From the NCBI GenBank assembly GCA_016716135.1, contig JADJWX010000019.1, forward strand, positions 62,001 through 126,000: DNA of 64,000 nucleotides, read 5' to 3'. The notes beneath the pieces were generated by a model. It made no database searches. It was given only the letters and a program-made list of their open reading frames with translations, and was not told the DNA's origin. The position numbers and the translations under genes are program-made. This stretch comes from Lewinellaceae bacterium. Its GTDB lineage: Bacteria; Bacteroidota; Bacteroidia; Chitinophagales; Saprospiraceae. Position 1 is the stretch's first letter. Each line of letters starts with the position of its first letter. Below, one piece after another: positions 25,978-34,021 of the stretch.

Positions 25978-27636
25978 TTATTCTTTTCGTTTCCAGATTT
26001 CCGCTTTGCCCCTGGGCGACCCGCTCACAAACCGGTAGGCCGTTTCGAGCTGGCCCATTATTTCCCGGGAATATTGATGGTCGTAGAAGCGTTGATCGTA
26101 GCTGAGCAGGAGCACATAATCGATCTTATGCCCTTCGCTGCGCCAGTCAAAACTCAGGATATCTGCTCTGGGCGGTCGGTTTTCGAAGTTGATGCTTTCC
26201 TTGTCTGTTTGGCCGAACATATTGCGCTGCCAGTGCCAGATCATTGGGAAATATGCACGGGTGGCTTCGTAATTGTCCGACATTATGGCTGCCCGGTAAG
26301 CGCCGATGTAGTCGGCGGCATGCATAAACAGCGCGTTTCGGTTGGCAATCGGGCGGCCGTCAAAATCCAGTCCGCCAAAATCGTAGTTCAACACCAAAAT
26401 CACCGATTCGTCGTCGATATGTTGGGTGGCATTAACGTAATCTTCCACCAGCGCTGCCGCTTTTTGCAAAATCGGGAGGCGAACGGACAGGAAGGCGCCC
26501 AACAGCACCGCAGCAAGCGCAGGCGCGAGCCAGTGGATGAATTTGGGAAATTGCGCCGTTGCCGTCCAGCACAGCAATCCCAGCCAAATGAAAGGTTGTA
26601 TCCGTTCCGGCAGGGCCTGTTCCAGGGCGCCGTTGCCGGCCTGCCGGAAATACTGCCACAGCACAAAAACGGTGAACAGCAGTATAAAATCAGCGGAGAC
26701 CCGTGTGCTTCGTCGTTGCCAGATGGCCCGGGCCAGCAGCAGCCCGACGAGTGTGCCGGCAAATTTTGCGATGTCGCGTTCGGTAGAGTTCAGGGTGATC
26801 AGCGTTTTAACCTGAAAAAAATCTGCCGCAAGGCCTGCCACCGTCGAGGTATTTGGATCGGCTCCCCAGGGTTTTCGCAAAAAATAGGCAATCAGCAGCA
26901 CCAACATGGGCGTGGCGGCCAGCATGAGGCGAAATACAGGGCCGCGCAGTTGCACCCAGGTTTGCCGGGCGCCATGTTGTCGCAGGGTTTGCAGCGTTTC
27001 GGCAAAAAGCCCTGATCCGATAAACGCCATGCTGAAAATCAGCCCCAACGGATGCGCGCTGTACAGCAGTACCCACAGGGCAGCCATCACCAGCATGGTG
27101 CCGGGCGTCCATGCGTGCCGGTGCCGCATCCAGTAGCCGCAAACCCAGAAAAACAGCGCTATGCTCAGCGCATAATTATAAAAACCCGCCTGCAACAGAT
27201 GATGCCATACAAACAACAACCCCACCGAACTCAAAAAAAGACTGGCCGGATTGATCTGGCGCAACAGAAACCGGAGGCCAAAGGCGAACAACAACACATA
27301 GCCCGACAGGAATAGTTTTTCGGCAATTTCCGGGGCGAATATCCCTTGCAGCCCGGCCAGGCAAATATGGCTCAGCCAGTTGGGGTCGAAGTTGGTATTC
27401 AGGTAGTAAAACGGGTCGTAAAATGCGCGGTGTTGTCCCAATATAAAATCGAGCAGCACCCGGGAGTTGTAGACGTGGCAAGGCCCGTCGCCCGTCACAA
27501 AAAAGCGCCCGGAGAACCAAGCCGGCGCAAGGGCAAGTAGCAGGAGCATGCCGAACAGGAGGCGCTCCAACATGGATTCCGACAGGCGTTGCATCTGTTT
27601 TTGATGCAATATTAGCAGTTGTTTTTCGGGTTGCAT
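25978..27636 (-). CDS. Polytopic inner-membrane protein, possible GT-C type glycosyltransferase
   Basis: The 552-aa protein has roughly eleven to thirteen hydrophobic segments and then a soluble C-terminal ~120 residues (containing RNALFMHAADYIGAYRAAIM and FPMIWHWQRNMFGQ). Its first periplasmic loop starts FVTGDGPCHVYNSRVLLDFI; an acidic residue in this loop is the hallmark of GT-C enzymes that use polyprenyl-phosphate sugars, but I cannot confirm the fold. It is otherwise an unrecognised membrane protein. In-frame starts at residues 15 and 22 are equally possible, the latter just before the first membrane helix. It is monocistronic. Confidence 0.6.
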   Translation of the reverse strand: MQPEKQLLILHQKQMQRLSESMLERLLFGMLLLLALAPAWFSGRFFVTGDGPCHVYNSRVLLDFILGQHRAFYDPFYYLNTNFDPNWLSHICLAGLQGIFAPEIAEKLFLSGYVLLFAFGLRFLLRQINPASLFLSSVGLLFVWHHLLQAGFYNYALSIALFFWVCGYWMRHRHAWTPGTMLVMAALWVLLYSAHPLGLIFSMAFIGSGLFAETLQTLRQHGARQTWVQLRGPVFRLMLAATPMLVLLIAYFLRKPWGADPNTSTVAGLAADFFQVKTLITLNSTERDIAKFAGTLVGLLLARAIWQRRSTRVSADFILLFTVFVLWQYFRQAGNGALEQALPERIQPFIWLGLLCWTATAQFPKFIHWLAPALAAVLLGAFLSVRLPILQKAAALVEDYVNATQHIDDESVILVLNYDFGGLDFDGRPIANRNALFMHAADYIGAYRAAIMSDNYEATRAYFPMIWHWQRNMFGQTDKESINFENRPPRADILSFDWRSEGHKIDYVLLLSYDQRFYDHQYSREIMGQLETAYRFVSGSPRGKAEIWKRKE

Positions 27637-27680
27637 GCAGGCGCAACTGAAAGTGCTGATTTTTTAACCTTGCATAAAAA

Positions 27681-27710
27681 ATGGCCTGCCCCCAGCAAGA
27701 GGCAGGCCAT
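27681..27710 (-). terminator. Rho-independent terminator of the BlaR1-like operon
   Basis: ATGGCCTGCC (27681-27690) and GGCAGGCCAT (27701-27710) form a perfect 10-bp stem. Read leftward, the stem is followed by TTTTTATGC. It lies 28 bp past the stop of the M56 gene. Confidence 0.75.
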
Positions 27711-27737
27711 GATATCCAAGCATAGTTCAGTATTCGG

Positions 27738-30041
27738 CTAGTTTTTTACGCGGATGCGGACTTTGTCGTTGCCGATCTCCTTCCCATTGTATTTGCGATA
27801 CAGCTGGAGGTATTTTGTGTGCAGGGTGCCGGACTGTTTTTTGCCGTTCACGCGCATGTCTTTTTTTGAAATTTCGAAAGTGTAATTGTCCGGATCATCG
27901 ATCAGTTTATCCTGGAGCAAGGCTTTGGGGATGACCGAGCCGTACGATTCCTGCCGGTTTTGAAAATGTAACCCGCGCAGGCTGTTCTGTTCGACACGGC
28001 GCACATCGCTGCGGACTCTTTGCTGGTCTCTGAAGGCGCGCTCCATGGCCCTTTTTTGGGCGATCTGGGCTTCTTCGACAGCGCGTTGAGCCTCCTGCAT
28101 GGCGCGGTATTGTTCTTTTTGTTCTTTCTGCACATCCTTATCGCTTTGCTGCATTTGTTTTTCCATCTCCCGCATTTGCTTTTCCAGTGCCTTGCGCTCT
28201 TTTTCCAGGCTTACCGCCGTTTCTTTTTGGATACGCGCCAACTCTGCCTTGTCAATATTGGGCATTTCAAAAGAAAAGTTTTTCAAACCGTCGTAGCCTT
28301 TGAAAATGAACTGCTCTCCGTTTTGGTCAAAATGGAATAACTGCGGCCCGTCGGGGGCTTCAATGACGACGCCTTCCGGGCTGCGAAAGTGCAGGCGTTT
28401 GCCGTCGAGTTTGATTTTGTTTTCGCCGTCAAACCAGATTGCGCCGCCGGGCCATTCCTGCTCGATTTGGATGTCCATGGTTTCACCGGCTTCGATTTTT
28501 TCATCTTCCACCCAAACTTCACCGTCTTTTACCTGAATTTTGAGTGGCTGGCCGTTGCGTTCAACCATAATAATGGTATTTCCGTCATCGTCGGTTTCGG
28601 TGCTGATGCGGGAGGTTGAGTGCCGGGGCGGGAAGGGCGCCCGGGGCGCCTTTGGAGTCGTCCAAACCCCCATCGGCGCATTCGGCGGTGTGGGCGGTGC
28701 GGGTGGCGCCATTTCCTGGCGCAGGCTTTCGGTGAGGCTTTCGTACTGGTTGTAATTCGCGGGTTCGATCTCCTGGCCGTCAATTTTGAGTTGGGTGATC
28801 TTGCCGTTTTCGAGTTGCATTTCCACTTTTTGATCGTCGTCTTCCCGTACAATGCGCTGGCGTTTTACCGGATCGGGTACGGAGTCGCGCGCCGGCGCCT
28901 GCCAGCTGGTAGGAACGGGCGGTGCAGGGACCTGCGCCAGCCAGGTGATGGGTTTTTCGGCAATTTCCCGGATGCTTTCCACCAACGCGGGGGGCGTATT
29001 GGCGCGCACTGTCAGCAGCGTGATCAGGGCCACCAGGATGGCCATTGCTATTGTTTTTTCCATAAGAGATGCGGATTGTTGTGGTTGGTGAAGAATACGT
29101 TTAATACGTTCGAGTAAGAGCGGGCGGCGACGAAGCAGGTTGGGCGCGCCGTCGATACCGAGGGTCAGGTTGGGTGCCGGCGCCGGCCGGGTGATATCTT
29201 GCAGGCGGACGAGCGTTTTGGCATAAAGGAGCCGGTTGCCGGTGAGCGCCACGGCGGTGTCGTCGCAGCAGTTTTCCCGTTCGGCACGTATAGTGGCGGC
29301 GATCCACCAAACGGCGGGGTGGAAGTAGAAAAGCGCTTCGATGATCGCCTGTATGAGGTTGAAGAGCCAGTCGCGCCGGGCAATATGTGCCAGTTCATGG
29401 GCCAGAATCGCTTCCACCTCAACGGGGCTGAGTTGGTTGGCCATACCGATCGGCAGCAAAATGAGCGGCTTAAAGAGCCCAAGCGCCATGGGGGCCTTTA
29501 CCAGCGCGGATTCCAGCAGGGTTACCGGGCGCGACAAGCCGATACGGCTGGCCAGCGCCTGTAGTTTTTCCTGCCAGACGGGTTCCAGCGGTTGGTTTTG
29601 GTTTCGGCGCAGGCGGTAAATGTACCGCAGGCCGCCGCCCAGCTGGAACAGAAAAAAAACAAAGCCCAGCAGCCAGATGCTGACGATCAGGGGGTGATAG
29701 GGCTCCAGGGTTTGCGCCAGGTTTTGCCAAAAACCGGTTTGCAGGGCGGCCGGTACCGCACCGGTGTTGCCGGAAAAAAGGACCCCGCCGGTCAGCTCCG
29801 GCGCTATTTCAACGAGCGTATTCCGGGTGCTGTACACCCAAACAAAGGAAACCCCTGCCGCCAGCAGCACGGTAAGCAAAGCGGCATAGGACGCCCAATA
29901 CCGTTGACCGGACCGGTTCAGGCGCGGCAAAACCAGCCACAGCAGGAGGGCTACGGCAGTACCCTGCCAAAGCGAGTGGACCAGCGTCCACCCCAGCGCC
30001 TGGATGAGTGCGTCGGATAAAAAAGTTGGACTATGCATCAT
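27738..30041 (-). CDS. BlaR1/MecR1-like M56 family peptidase with long C-terminal extension
   Basis: The 767-aa protein has four N-terminal membrane segments and the M56 zinc-protease motif HELAH near residue 215 (context ILAHELAHIARRDWLF), followed by ENCCDDTAVAL with the further Glu ligand. After a fifth membrane segment (about residue 340) the periplasmic part is long: a Pro-rich stretch (PPAPPTPPNAPMG), a beta-rich region, and a Q/E/K-rich coiled coil (about 600-690). Known BlaR1/MecR1 proteins bind beta-lactams through a penicillin-binding domain; none is visible here, so the signal must differ. The start codons overlap the BlaI gene end by about ten bases, so the pair is translationally coupled. 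ATG at 30038 is an equal alternative. Confidence 0.85.
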   Translation of the reverse strand: MMHSPTFLSDALIQALGWTLVHSLWQGTAVALLLWLVLPRLNRSGQRYWASYAALLTVLLAAGVSFVWVYSTRNTLVEIAPELTGGVLFSGNTGAVPAALQTGFWQNLAQTLEPYHPLIVSIWLLGFVFFLFQLGGGLRYIYRLRRNQNQPLEPVWQEKLQALASRIGLSRPVTLLESALVKAPMALGLFKPLILLPIGMANQLSPVEVEAILAHELAHIARRDWLFNLIQAIIEALFYFHPAVWWIAATIRAERENCCDDTAVALTGNRLLYAKTLVRLQDITRPAPAPNLTLGIDGAPNLLRRRPLLLERIKRILHQPQQSASLMEKTIAMAILVALITLLTVRANTPPALVESIREIAEKPITWLAQVPAPPVPTSWQAPARDSVPDPVKRQRIVREDDDQKVEMQLENGKITQLKIDGQEIEPANYNQYESLTESLRQEMAPPAPPTPPNAPMGVWTTPKAPRAPFPPRHSTSRISTETDDDGNTIIMVERNGQPLKIQVKDGEVWVEDEKIEAGETMDIQIEQEWPGGAIWFDGENKIKLDGKRLHFRSPEGVVIEAPDGPQLFHFDQNGEQFIFKGYDGLKNFSFEMPNIDKAELARIQKETAVSLEKERKALEKQMREMEKQMQQSDKDVQKEQKEQYRAMQEAQRAVEEAQIAQKRAMERAFRDQQRVRSDVRRVEQNSLRGLHFQNRQESYGSVIPKALLQDKLIDDPDNYTFEISKKDMRVNGKKQSGTLHTKYLQLYRKYNGKEIGNDKVRIRVKN

Positions 30042-30465
30042 CGTTCGACTGATTTTGTTCCAGTTGTGCCAGCAGCATTTTGATCTCATCGATTTCGGCA
30101 GGGCTGGCTTCGTGGTTGCCAAGCGCCTGCATGACCAGCTTCATGGCGCTGCCCCGGTAGGTGGCGTCGACAAACTGCTGCAACAGCGCCGATTGGGTGT
30201 CCTGCTCGCTCACAGCAGCGGTGTAAATGTGCGTGCGGCCATCTTCTTCCCGGCTGACCAACCCTTTTTCAAACATGATTTGCATGATTTTCAGCGTGGT
30301 GGTGTAGCCCACTTCCCGGGGGGCGCCGGTGCTGCGCCGGGTGCTGCGGGCCGTTGTTTGCGGATCGTTTAGCTGGTCGTTTACCTGCCGGACGGTGCTG
30401 GGGCCGGACTCCCAGAGCACCTGCAGTACTTCCAGTTCGGATTCTGTTGGTTTGGATATTGCCAT
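30031..30465 (-). CDS. BlaI/MecI/CopY family transcriptional repressor
   Basis: The 144-aa protein has the winged-helix N-terminus of the family (PTESELEVLQVLWESGPSTV, then VGYTTTLKIMQIMFEKGLV) and a C-terminal dimerisation region (AALLQQFVDATYRGSAMKLV in essence). BlaI repressors bind palindromes and are inactivated through their cognate M56 sensor, encoded directly downstream. Tandem palindromes at 30608-30655 upstream are plausible operators. No beta-lactamase or penicillin-binding protein gene is nearby, so this looks like a housekeeping envelope-stress version. Confidence 0.88.
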   Translation of the reverse strand: MAISKPTESELEVLQVLWESGPSTVRQVNDQLNDPQTTARSTRRSTGAPREVGYTTTLKIMQIMFEKGLVSREEDGRTHIYTAAVSEQDTQSALLQQFVDATYRGSAMKLVMQALGNHEASPAEIDEIKMLLAQLEQNQSNDDA

Positions 30466-30607
30466 TTTTTTATGCGGTTGGTTGTTGGCTGATTGTGGTA
30501 TGGATTAGATTTAGGGATTTACCTTAAACGCAGTTTTGTGTTTGTAGTCCGGGTAGCATGCTACCTGGCGTAAATACAGCCAATGGCCGTAATGCAGTTG
30601 CAAGTTT

Positions 30608-30655
30608 CTACGAAAAAATTCGTAGTTACAAATTTTTCTACGAAAAAATTCGTAG
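30608..30655. promoter_or_regulatory. Tandem palindromes, candidate BlaI-type operators
   Basis: CTACGAAAAAATTCGTAG occurs at 30608-30625 and again at 30638-30655, exactly 30 bp apart (about three helical turns). Each has 7-bp arms around AAAA, and both are preceded by TTT. They lie between the divergent BlaI-like gene and the gene at 30705. Confidence 0.6.
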
Positions 30656-30691
30656 AAAGTTTGAACAACCGTTTTCTGCGGTCAAAAAATA

Positions 30692-30699
30692 TACCTTTG
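30692..30699 (+). promoter_or_regulatory. -7 promoter box (TACCTTTG) abutting the gene at 30705
   Basis: An exact TAnnTTTG box ends five bases before the ATG at 30705, predicting a leaderless mRNA. The tandem palindromes end 36 bp upstream of the box. Confidence 0.5.
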
Positions 30700-30704
30700 T
30701 TTAC

Positions 30705-31214
30705 ATGCAGCACGATCCGGCCTTTGAGCCCACACCACCCGGTTGTTTCCCTTTGGAAGCCTTGCAGGCCTTTCAGCGCCTTGAAGCCTGCCCCCTGCTC
30801 GATGTCAACTATTATCTCTGGCTGAACAATACCGACGCGGACCAACCGCCCCACCGTTTTTTATACAGTTTGGAACTGGTGTTTGAGCGGCAGGGCGCCT
30901 TACTCCTGAGTTCGGGTGAAGACACTACCGCCATCCGGATCATTTCGGCTGAAACCCTGATAAAGACGGCCAGGGATTTGCAAAAGCTGCACAACCAGGT
31001 GTCGATCCAGCGGGTTAATTGTGCCGCTTTTCCACTGTGGCAACCGGCTGTCGGCCTTCCCCTGCAGGCCGTTCGCCTTTCCCGCAATGATGACGGCTAC
31101 TACCTGAACGATGCGTTGGTGCTGGATTTTGGCGCGCGGCGCATTTTGGTTAGCCTGAACCATCAGGGCGATGGGCTGGCCTTGAGTGAATACCCGTCCG
31201 CTGCTCACCGATGA
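30705..31214 (+). CDS. Hypothetical protein (169 aa) divergent from the BlaI/BlaR1-like pair
   Basis: The protein is soluble, without a signal peptide or membrane segment, and I recognise no family. Its middle has alternating strands (FLYSLELVFERQGALLLSSG) and a helix (AETLIKTARDLQKLHNQVSI), ending in RRILVSLNHQGDGLALSEYP. The length and the promoter box support the start at 30705. An in-frame extension to 30558 would translate the tandem palindromes as a duplicated FYEKIR peptide and is rejected. Position and palindromes suggest control by the BlaI-like repressor. Confidence 0.6.
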   Translation: MQHDPAFEPTPPGCFPLEALQAFQRLEACPLLDVNYYLWLNNTDADQPPHRFLYSLELVFERQGALLLSSGEDTTAIRIISAETLIKTARDLQKLHNQVSIQRVNCAAFPLWQPAVGLPLQAVRLSRNDDGYYLNDALVLDFGARRILVSLNHQGDGLALSEYPSAAHR

Positions 31215-31237
31215 ACCGTTCGGCTGAGTGGGGGAGC

Positions 31238-31271
31238 AAGTGAGGCGGTGACTGCAGTCACCGCCTCACTT
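31238..31271. repeat. 34-bp perfect palindrome of the AGTGAGGCGGTGACT family
   Basis: AAGTGAGGCGGTGACTG is followed by its exact complement. Outer text (TTCGGCTGAG on the left, ATGAGCCGAA on the right) continues the stem imperfectly and matches the text before the 17522 copy. Confidence 0.85.
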
Positions 31272-31339
31272 CTAGCCCGATGGGAATATGAGCCGAATGA
31301 GAAACTCCGTTTCGGCACGCTGCACTGGATAATTCCTCG

Positions 31340-31347
31340 TATTTTTG
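31340..31347 (+). promoter_or_regulatory. -7 promoter box (TATTTTTG) for the C1 peptidase operon
   Basis: An exact TAnnTTTG match lies 34 bp before the ATG at 31382; the leader would be about 28 nt. Confidence 0.5.
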
Positions 31348-31381
31348 CCGGCCCCGATACGTATTTAAACACAATACTGCT

Positions 31382-32707
31382 ATGAAAAAAATATTGATTG
31401 CCCTGTTGATTGTTGTCGTTGCCTGGAGCGCAACGGCACAGAATCCCGAACCGTTTGATTTCAAAGAATACATCAGTTTGCCGGCCACCCCGGTGAAAAG
31501 CCAGGATCGCACCGGCACCTGCTGGAGTTTTTCCACCACATCGTTTTTGGAGAGCGAGTTGCTGCGCATGGGCAAGGGTGTGCACGATTTGTCCGAGATG
31601 TTTACCGTGCGCAACATTTACCGCCAGAAATGTGAAAACTACGTCCGGCGTTTGGGCAAAGCCCAGTTGGACGAAGGCGGGTTGGCGCACGACAATCTGA
31701 ATGCCGTGCGACAGTACGGCGTCGTGCCCGAATCGGTTTACCCGGGCCGGAAAGACCCCTCCAAGCCGTTCAACCACGCCCGGCTGATCGAGACCCTGCA
31801 AACGATGTGCGACGAATTTGTCGCCCAGGCGAAAAAAAGTAAACTCCCGGAAGACTGGCTGAGCCAGATCGACACAGTGCTCGACGCCGAACTGGGGGCC
31901 GTGCCGTTGACGTTTACCTACAACGATATCCAGTTTACCCCAACGTCTTTTCGCAATTACCTGGGCCTGCGGCCGGACGATTACGTAAATATCACCTCGT
32001 TTACCCACCACCCGTTCTGGAGCAGTTTTGTGCTTGAAGTGCCCGATAATTTTTCCAACGGCCAGTTTTTTAATATGCCCCTGAGCGATCTGATCCGCTG
32101 CCTCAACAATTCCCTCCAGCAGGGCTACACCGTGGAATGGGATGCCGACGTGAGCAATCCCGGTTTTGCGGCCCGCAACAACGGCCTGGCGCTGGTGCCG
32201 GAAGCCGACTGGTCGTCCAAGACCAAAGAACAAATGGCCAACACCTTTACCTACTGGGAGCCCGAGAAAGTGGTGGACCAACAATACCGCCAGCAACTTT
32301 TTGACCGCATGGAAACGCAGGACGACCACCTGATGCACATCGTCGGCATCGTCAATGAGACGAACGGCGGCATGTACTACCGCGTGAAAAACTCCTGGGG
32401 TGAAATTTCGGAACTTCAGGGCTTTGTTTACGTGTCTGAAGCCTACATGCGCCTGAACACGCTCTCCCTGACCTTGCACAAAAATGCGCTGCCCAAAGAT
32501 ATCAGCCAGCGCATGGGCCTTACCCCGGGTGATGGCACGCTTGAACATCCTGCAGCCGACCCCGACAACCAACAAGGCGATACCAATGTGGAAGCGCCCC
32601 GCTCCCTGAACACCACCAAAACGAAACAACCGGCCAGCTCGATGAAGCGAGTGATCCGGCCTGAAACCGCGCCGGCCAAACGCGCCACTTCCAACTCAAA
32701 GGATTAA
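31382..32707 (+). CDS. Exported papain-fold C1 cysteine peptidase (aminopeptidase C/bleomycin hydrolase type)
   Basis: The 441-aa protein has a signal peptide (MKKILIALLIVVVAWSATAQ). The catalytic residues are in family positions: Cys47 in QDRTGTCWSFSTT, His319 in DDHLMHIVG and Asn337 in RVKNSWGE. Long insertions between them fit the C1B (PepC/bleomycin hydrolase) subfamily, but PepC is normally cytoplasmic, whereas this one is exported. The last ~70 residues, after LPKDISQRMG, are Pro/Thr/Lys-rich and look disordered. gcvT starts 13 bp downstream, so the two are probably cotranscribed. Confidence 0.85.
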   Translation: MKKILIALLIVVVAWSATAQNPEPFDFKEYISLPATPVKSQDRTGTCWSFSTTSFLESELLRMGKGVHDLSEMFTVRNIYRQKCENYVRRLGKAQLDEGGLAHDNLNAVRQYGVVPESVYPGRKDPSKPFNHARLIETLQTMCDEFVAQAKKSKLPEDWLSQIDTVLDAELGAVPLTFTYNDIQFTPTSFRNYLGLRPDDYVNITSFTHHPFWSSFVLEVPDNFSNGQFFNMPLSDLIRCLNNSLQQGYTVEWDADVSNPGFAARNNGLALVPEADWSSKTKEQMANTFTYWEPEKVVDQQYRQQLFDRMETQDDHLMHIVGIVNETNGGMYYRVKNSWGEISELQGFVYVSEAYMRLNTLSLTLHKNALPKDISQRMGLTPGDGTLEHPAADPDNQQGDTNVEAPRSLNTTKTKQPASSMKRVIRPETAPAKRATSNSKD

Positions 32708-32720
32708 CCAACCCAATACA

Positions 32721-33845
32721 ATGAAGTCAACTCCGCTAACAGAACGACACCTGGCGCTGGGCGCCAAAATGGCCGAATTTGCCGGCTACAACATGCCGAT
32801 TTCCTACACCAGCATCACTGATGAACACCAGGCTGTGCGTACCGGTGTCGGAGTGTTCGACGTCAGCCACATGGGCGAGTTTATCGTGAAAGGCCGGGAA
32901 GCTACGGCGTTCCTGCAAAGTGCCACGAGCAATGACGTTGAAAAACTGGAGCCCGGCCAAATCCAATACTCCTGCCTGCCTAACAAAAAAGGCGGTATCG
33001 TGGACGACCTGCTCGTGTACCGCCTCGACGATACGCCCGAAATGACCGAGCCCGGCGTGCAAACCTACATGCTGGTCGTGAATGCCTCCAACGAAACCAA
33101 AGACTGGCGCTGGCTACGCCGCCTGGCCCGCAGTTTTGATGTGAAAATGCAAAACATCTCGGCCAAAACGGGACTCATCGCCGTGCAGGGGCCCAAGGCT
33201 GTGGAGGCTTTGCAAAAACTGACCAAAATAGACCTCGGCAGCATCAAATACTACAACTTCCAGCGCGGCACTTTTGCCGGCTGCAAAAACGTGATCGTGT
33301 CGGCCACCGGCTATACCGGTTCGGGCGGATTTGAAATTTATGCCCGCAACCGCGACCTGGTTAAAATCTGGGATAAAGTGTTTGCCAACGGCGCCAAATG
33401 GAATATCAAACCCGCCGGCCTGGGCGCGCGCGACACCCTGCGCCTCGAAATGGGCTACTGCTTGTACGGCAACGATATCAATGATAAAACCAGCCCGCTC
33501 GAAGCCGGGCTCGGCTGGATCACCAAACTGAAAAAAACGGCTGATTTCCCGTCCAAAGAGCGCCTGCTCAAACAACGCGCCGATGGCGTCAAGCGCAAAC
33601 TGGTCGCTTTTGTCGTGCAGGATCGCCGCGTACCGCGCCACGACTACCCGATCGAAAGCCGCCGGGGCGCCAGCATCGGCGTGGTTACCTCTGGCACCCA
33701 TTCGCCCACCCTCGACCAACCCATCGGCATGGGCTACGTCAAATCCAAATATGCTGAAGCCGGCAATAAAATTATGATCGTGGCCGGCAGCAAAAAACTG
33801 GAAGCGACCATTGTGAAATTGCCATTTGTGGACCCGGGGGTTTGA
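32721..33845 (+). CDS. gcvT: Aminomethyltransferase (glycine cleavage system T protein)
   Basis: The 374-aa protein matches GcvT along its length: MPISYTSITDEHQAVRTGVG and VFDVSHMGEF at the N-terminus, the folate-binding region with TGYTGSGGFEIY near residue 195, GLGARDTLRLEMGYCLYGND near 235-254, and the C-terminal PRHDYPI and GYVKSKYAEAG blocks. GcvT transfers the methylene group from the aminomethyl-lipoyl H protein to tetrahydrofolate in the cytoplasm. gcvH and gcvP are not in the window, usual for Bacteroidota. It follows the C1 peptidase by 13 bp. Confidence 0.93.
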   Translation: MKSTPLTERHLALGAKMAEFAGYNMPISYTSITDEHQAVRTGVGVFDVSHMGEFIVKGREATAFLQSATSNDVEKLEPGQIQYSCLPNKKGGIVDDLLVYRLDDTPEMTEPGVQTYMLVVNASNETKDWRWLRRLARSFDVKMQNISAKTGLIAVQGPKAVEALQKLTKIDLGSIKYYNFQRGTFAGCKNVIVSATGYTGSGGFEIYARNRDLVKIWDKVFANGAKWNIKPAGLGARDTLRLEMGYCLYGNDINDKTSPLEAGLGWITKLKKTADFPSKERLLKQRADGVKRKLVAFVVQDRRVPRHDYPIESRRGASIGVVTSGTHSPTLDQPIGMGYVKSKYAEAGNKIMIVAGSKKLEATIVKLPFVDPGV

Positions 33846-34021
33846 TTGCGGAATGCGGAATGCGGATTGCGGATTACGGATTGCGGAGTGGTTCACCACT
33901 GCGTTGAATATAAAATTGGGGGCCTGCTCGAATACTTTGAGCAAGCCCCCAATTTATTTACCCCGGGAAGGTGAACTAATCCGCACTCCGCAATCCGCAT
34001 TCCGCACTCGAAACTCCGCAA
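33842..34021. repeat. MITE-like element filling the gcvT/M23 gap
   Basis: The left end is a run of degenerate 7-8-mers (TTGCGGAATGCGGAATGCGG onward to 33889); the right end (33970-34020) is its approximate complement. Both run inward to TTCACC/GGTGAA. The element fills the space between the two convergent stop codons and encloses the hairpin at 33913-33955. Confidence 0.7.
33913..33955. terminator. Strong hairpin, probable bidirectional terminator
   Basis: AAATTGGGGGC...GCCCCCAATTT pairs around an inner TGCTC/GAGCA stem with a nine-base loop (one mismatched base between the stems). A/T-rich sequence lies on both sides. It separates convergent gcvT and the M23 gene. Confidence 0.65.

Noticed and set aside
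27738..30465. Beta-lactam resistance operon
   Set aside because: The M56 protein lacks a visible penicillin-binding sensor domain, and no beta-lactamase or PBP gene is adjacent.
30558..30704. N-terminal extension of the gene at 30705 with a duplicated FYEKIR peptide
   Set aside because: The peptide duplication is just the translation of two tandem palindromes, and a -7 promoter box lies directly before 30705.
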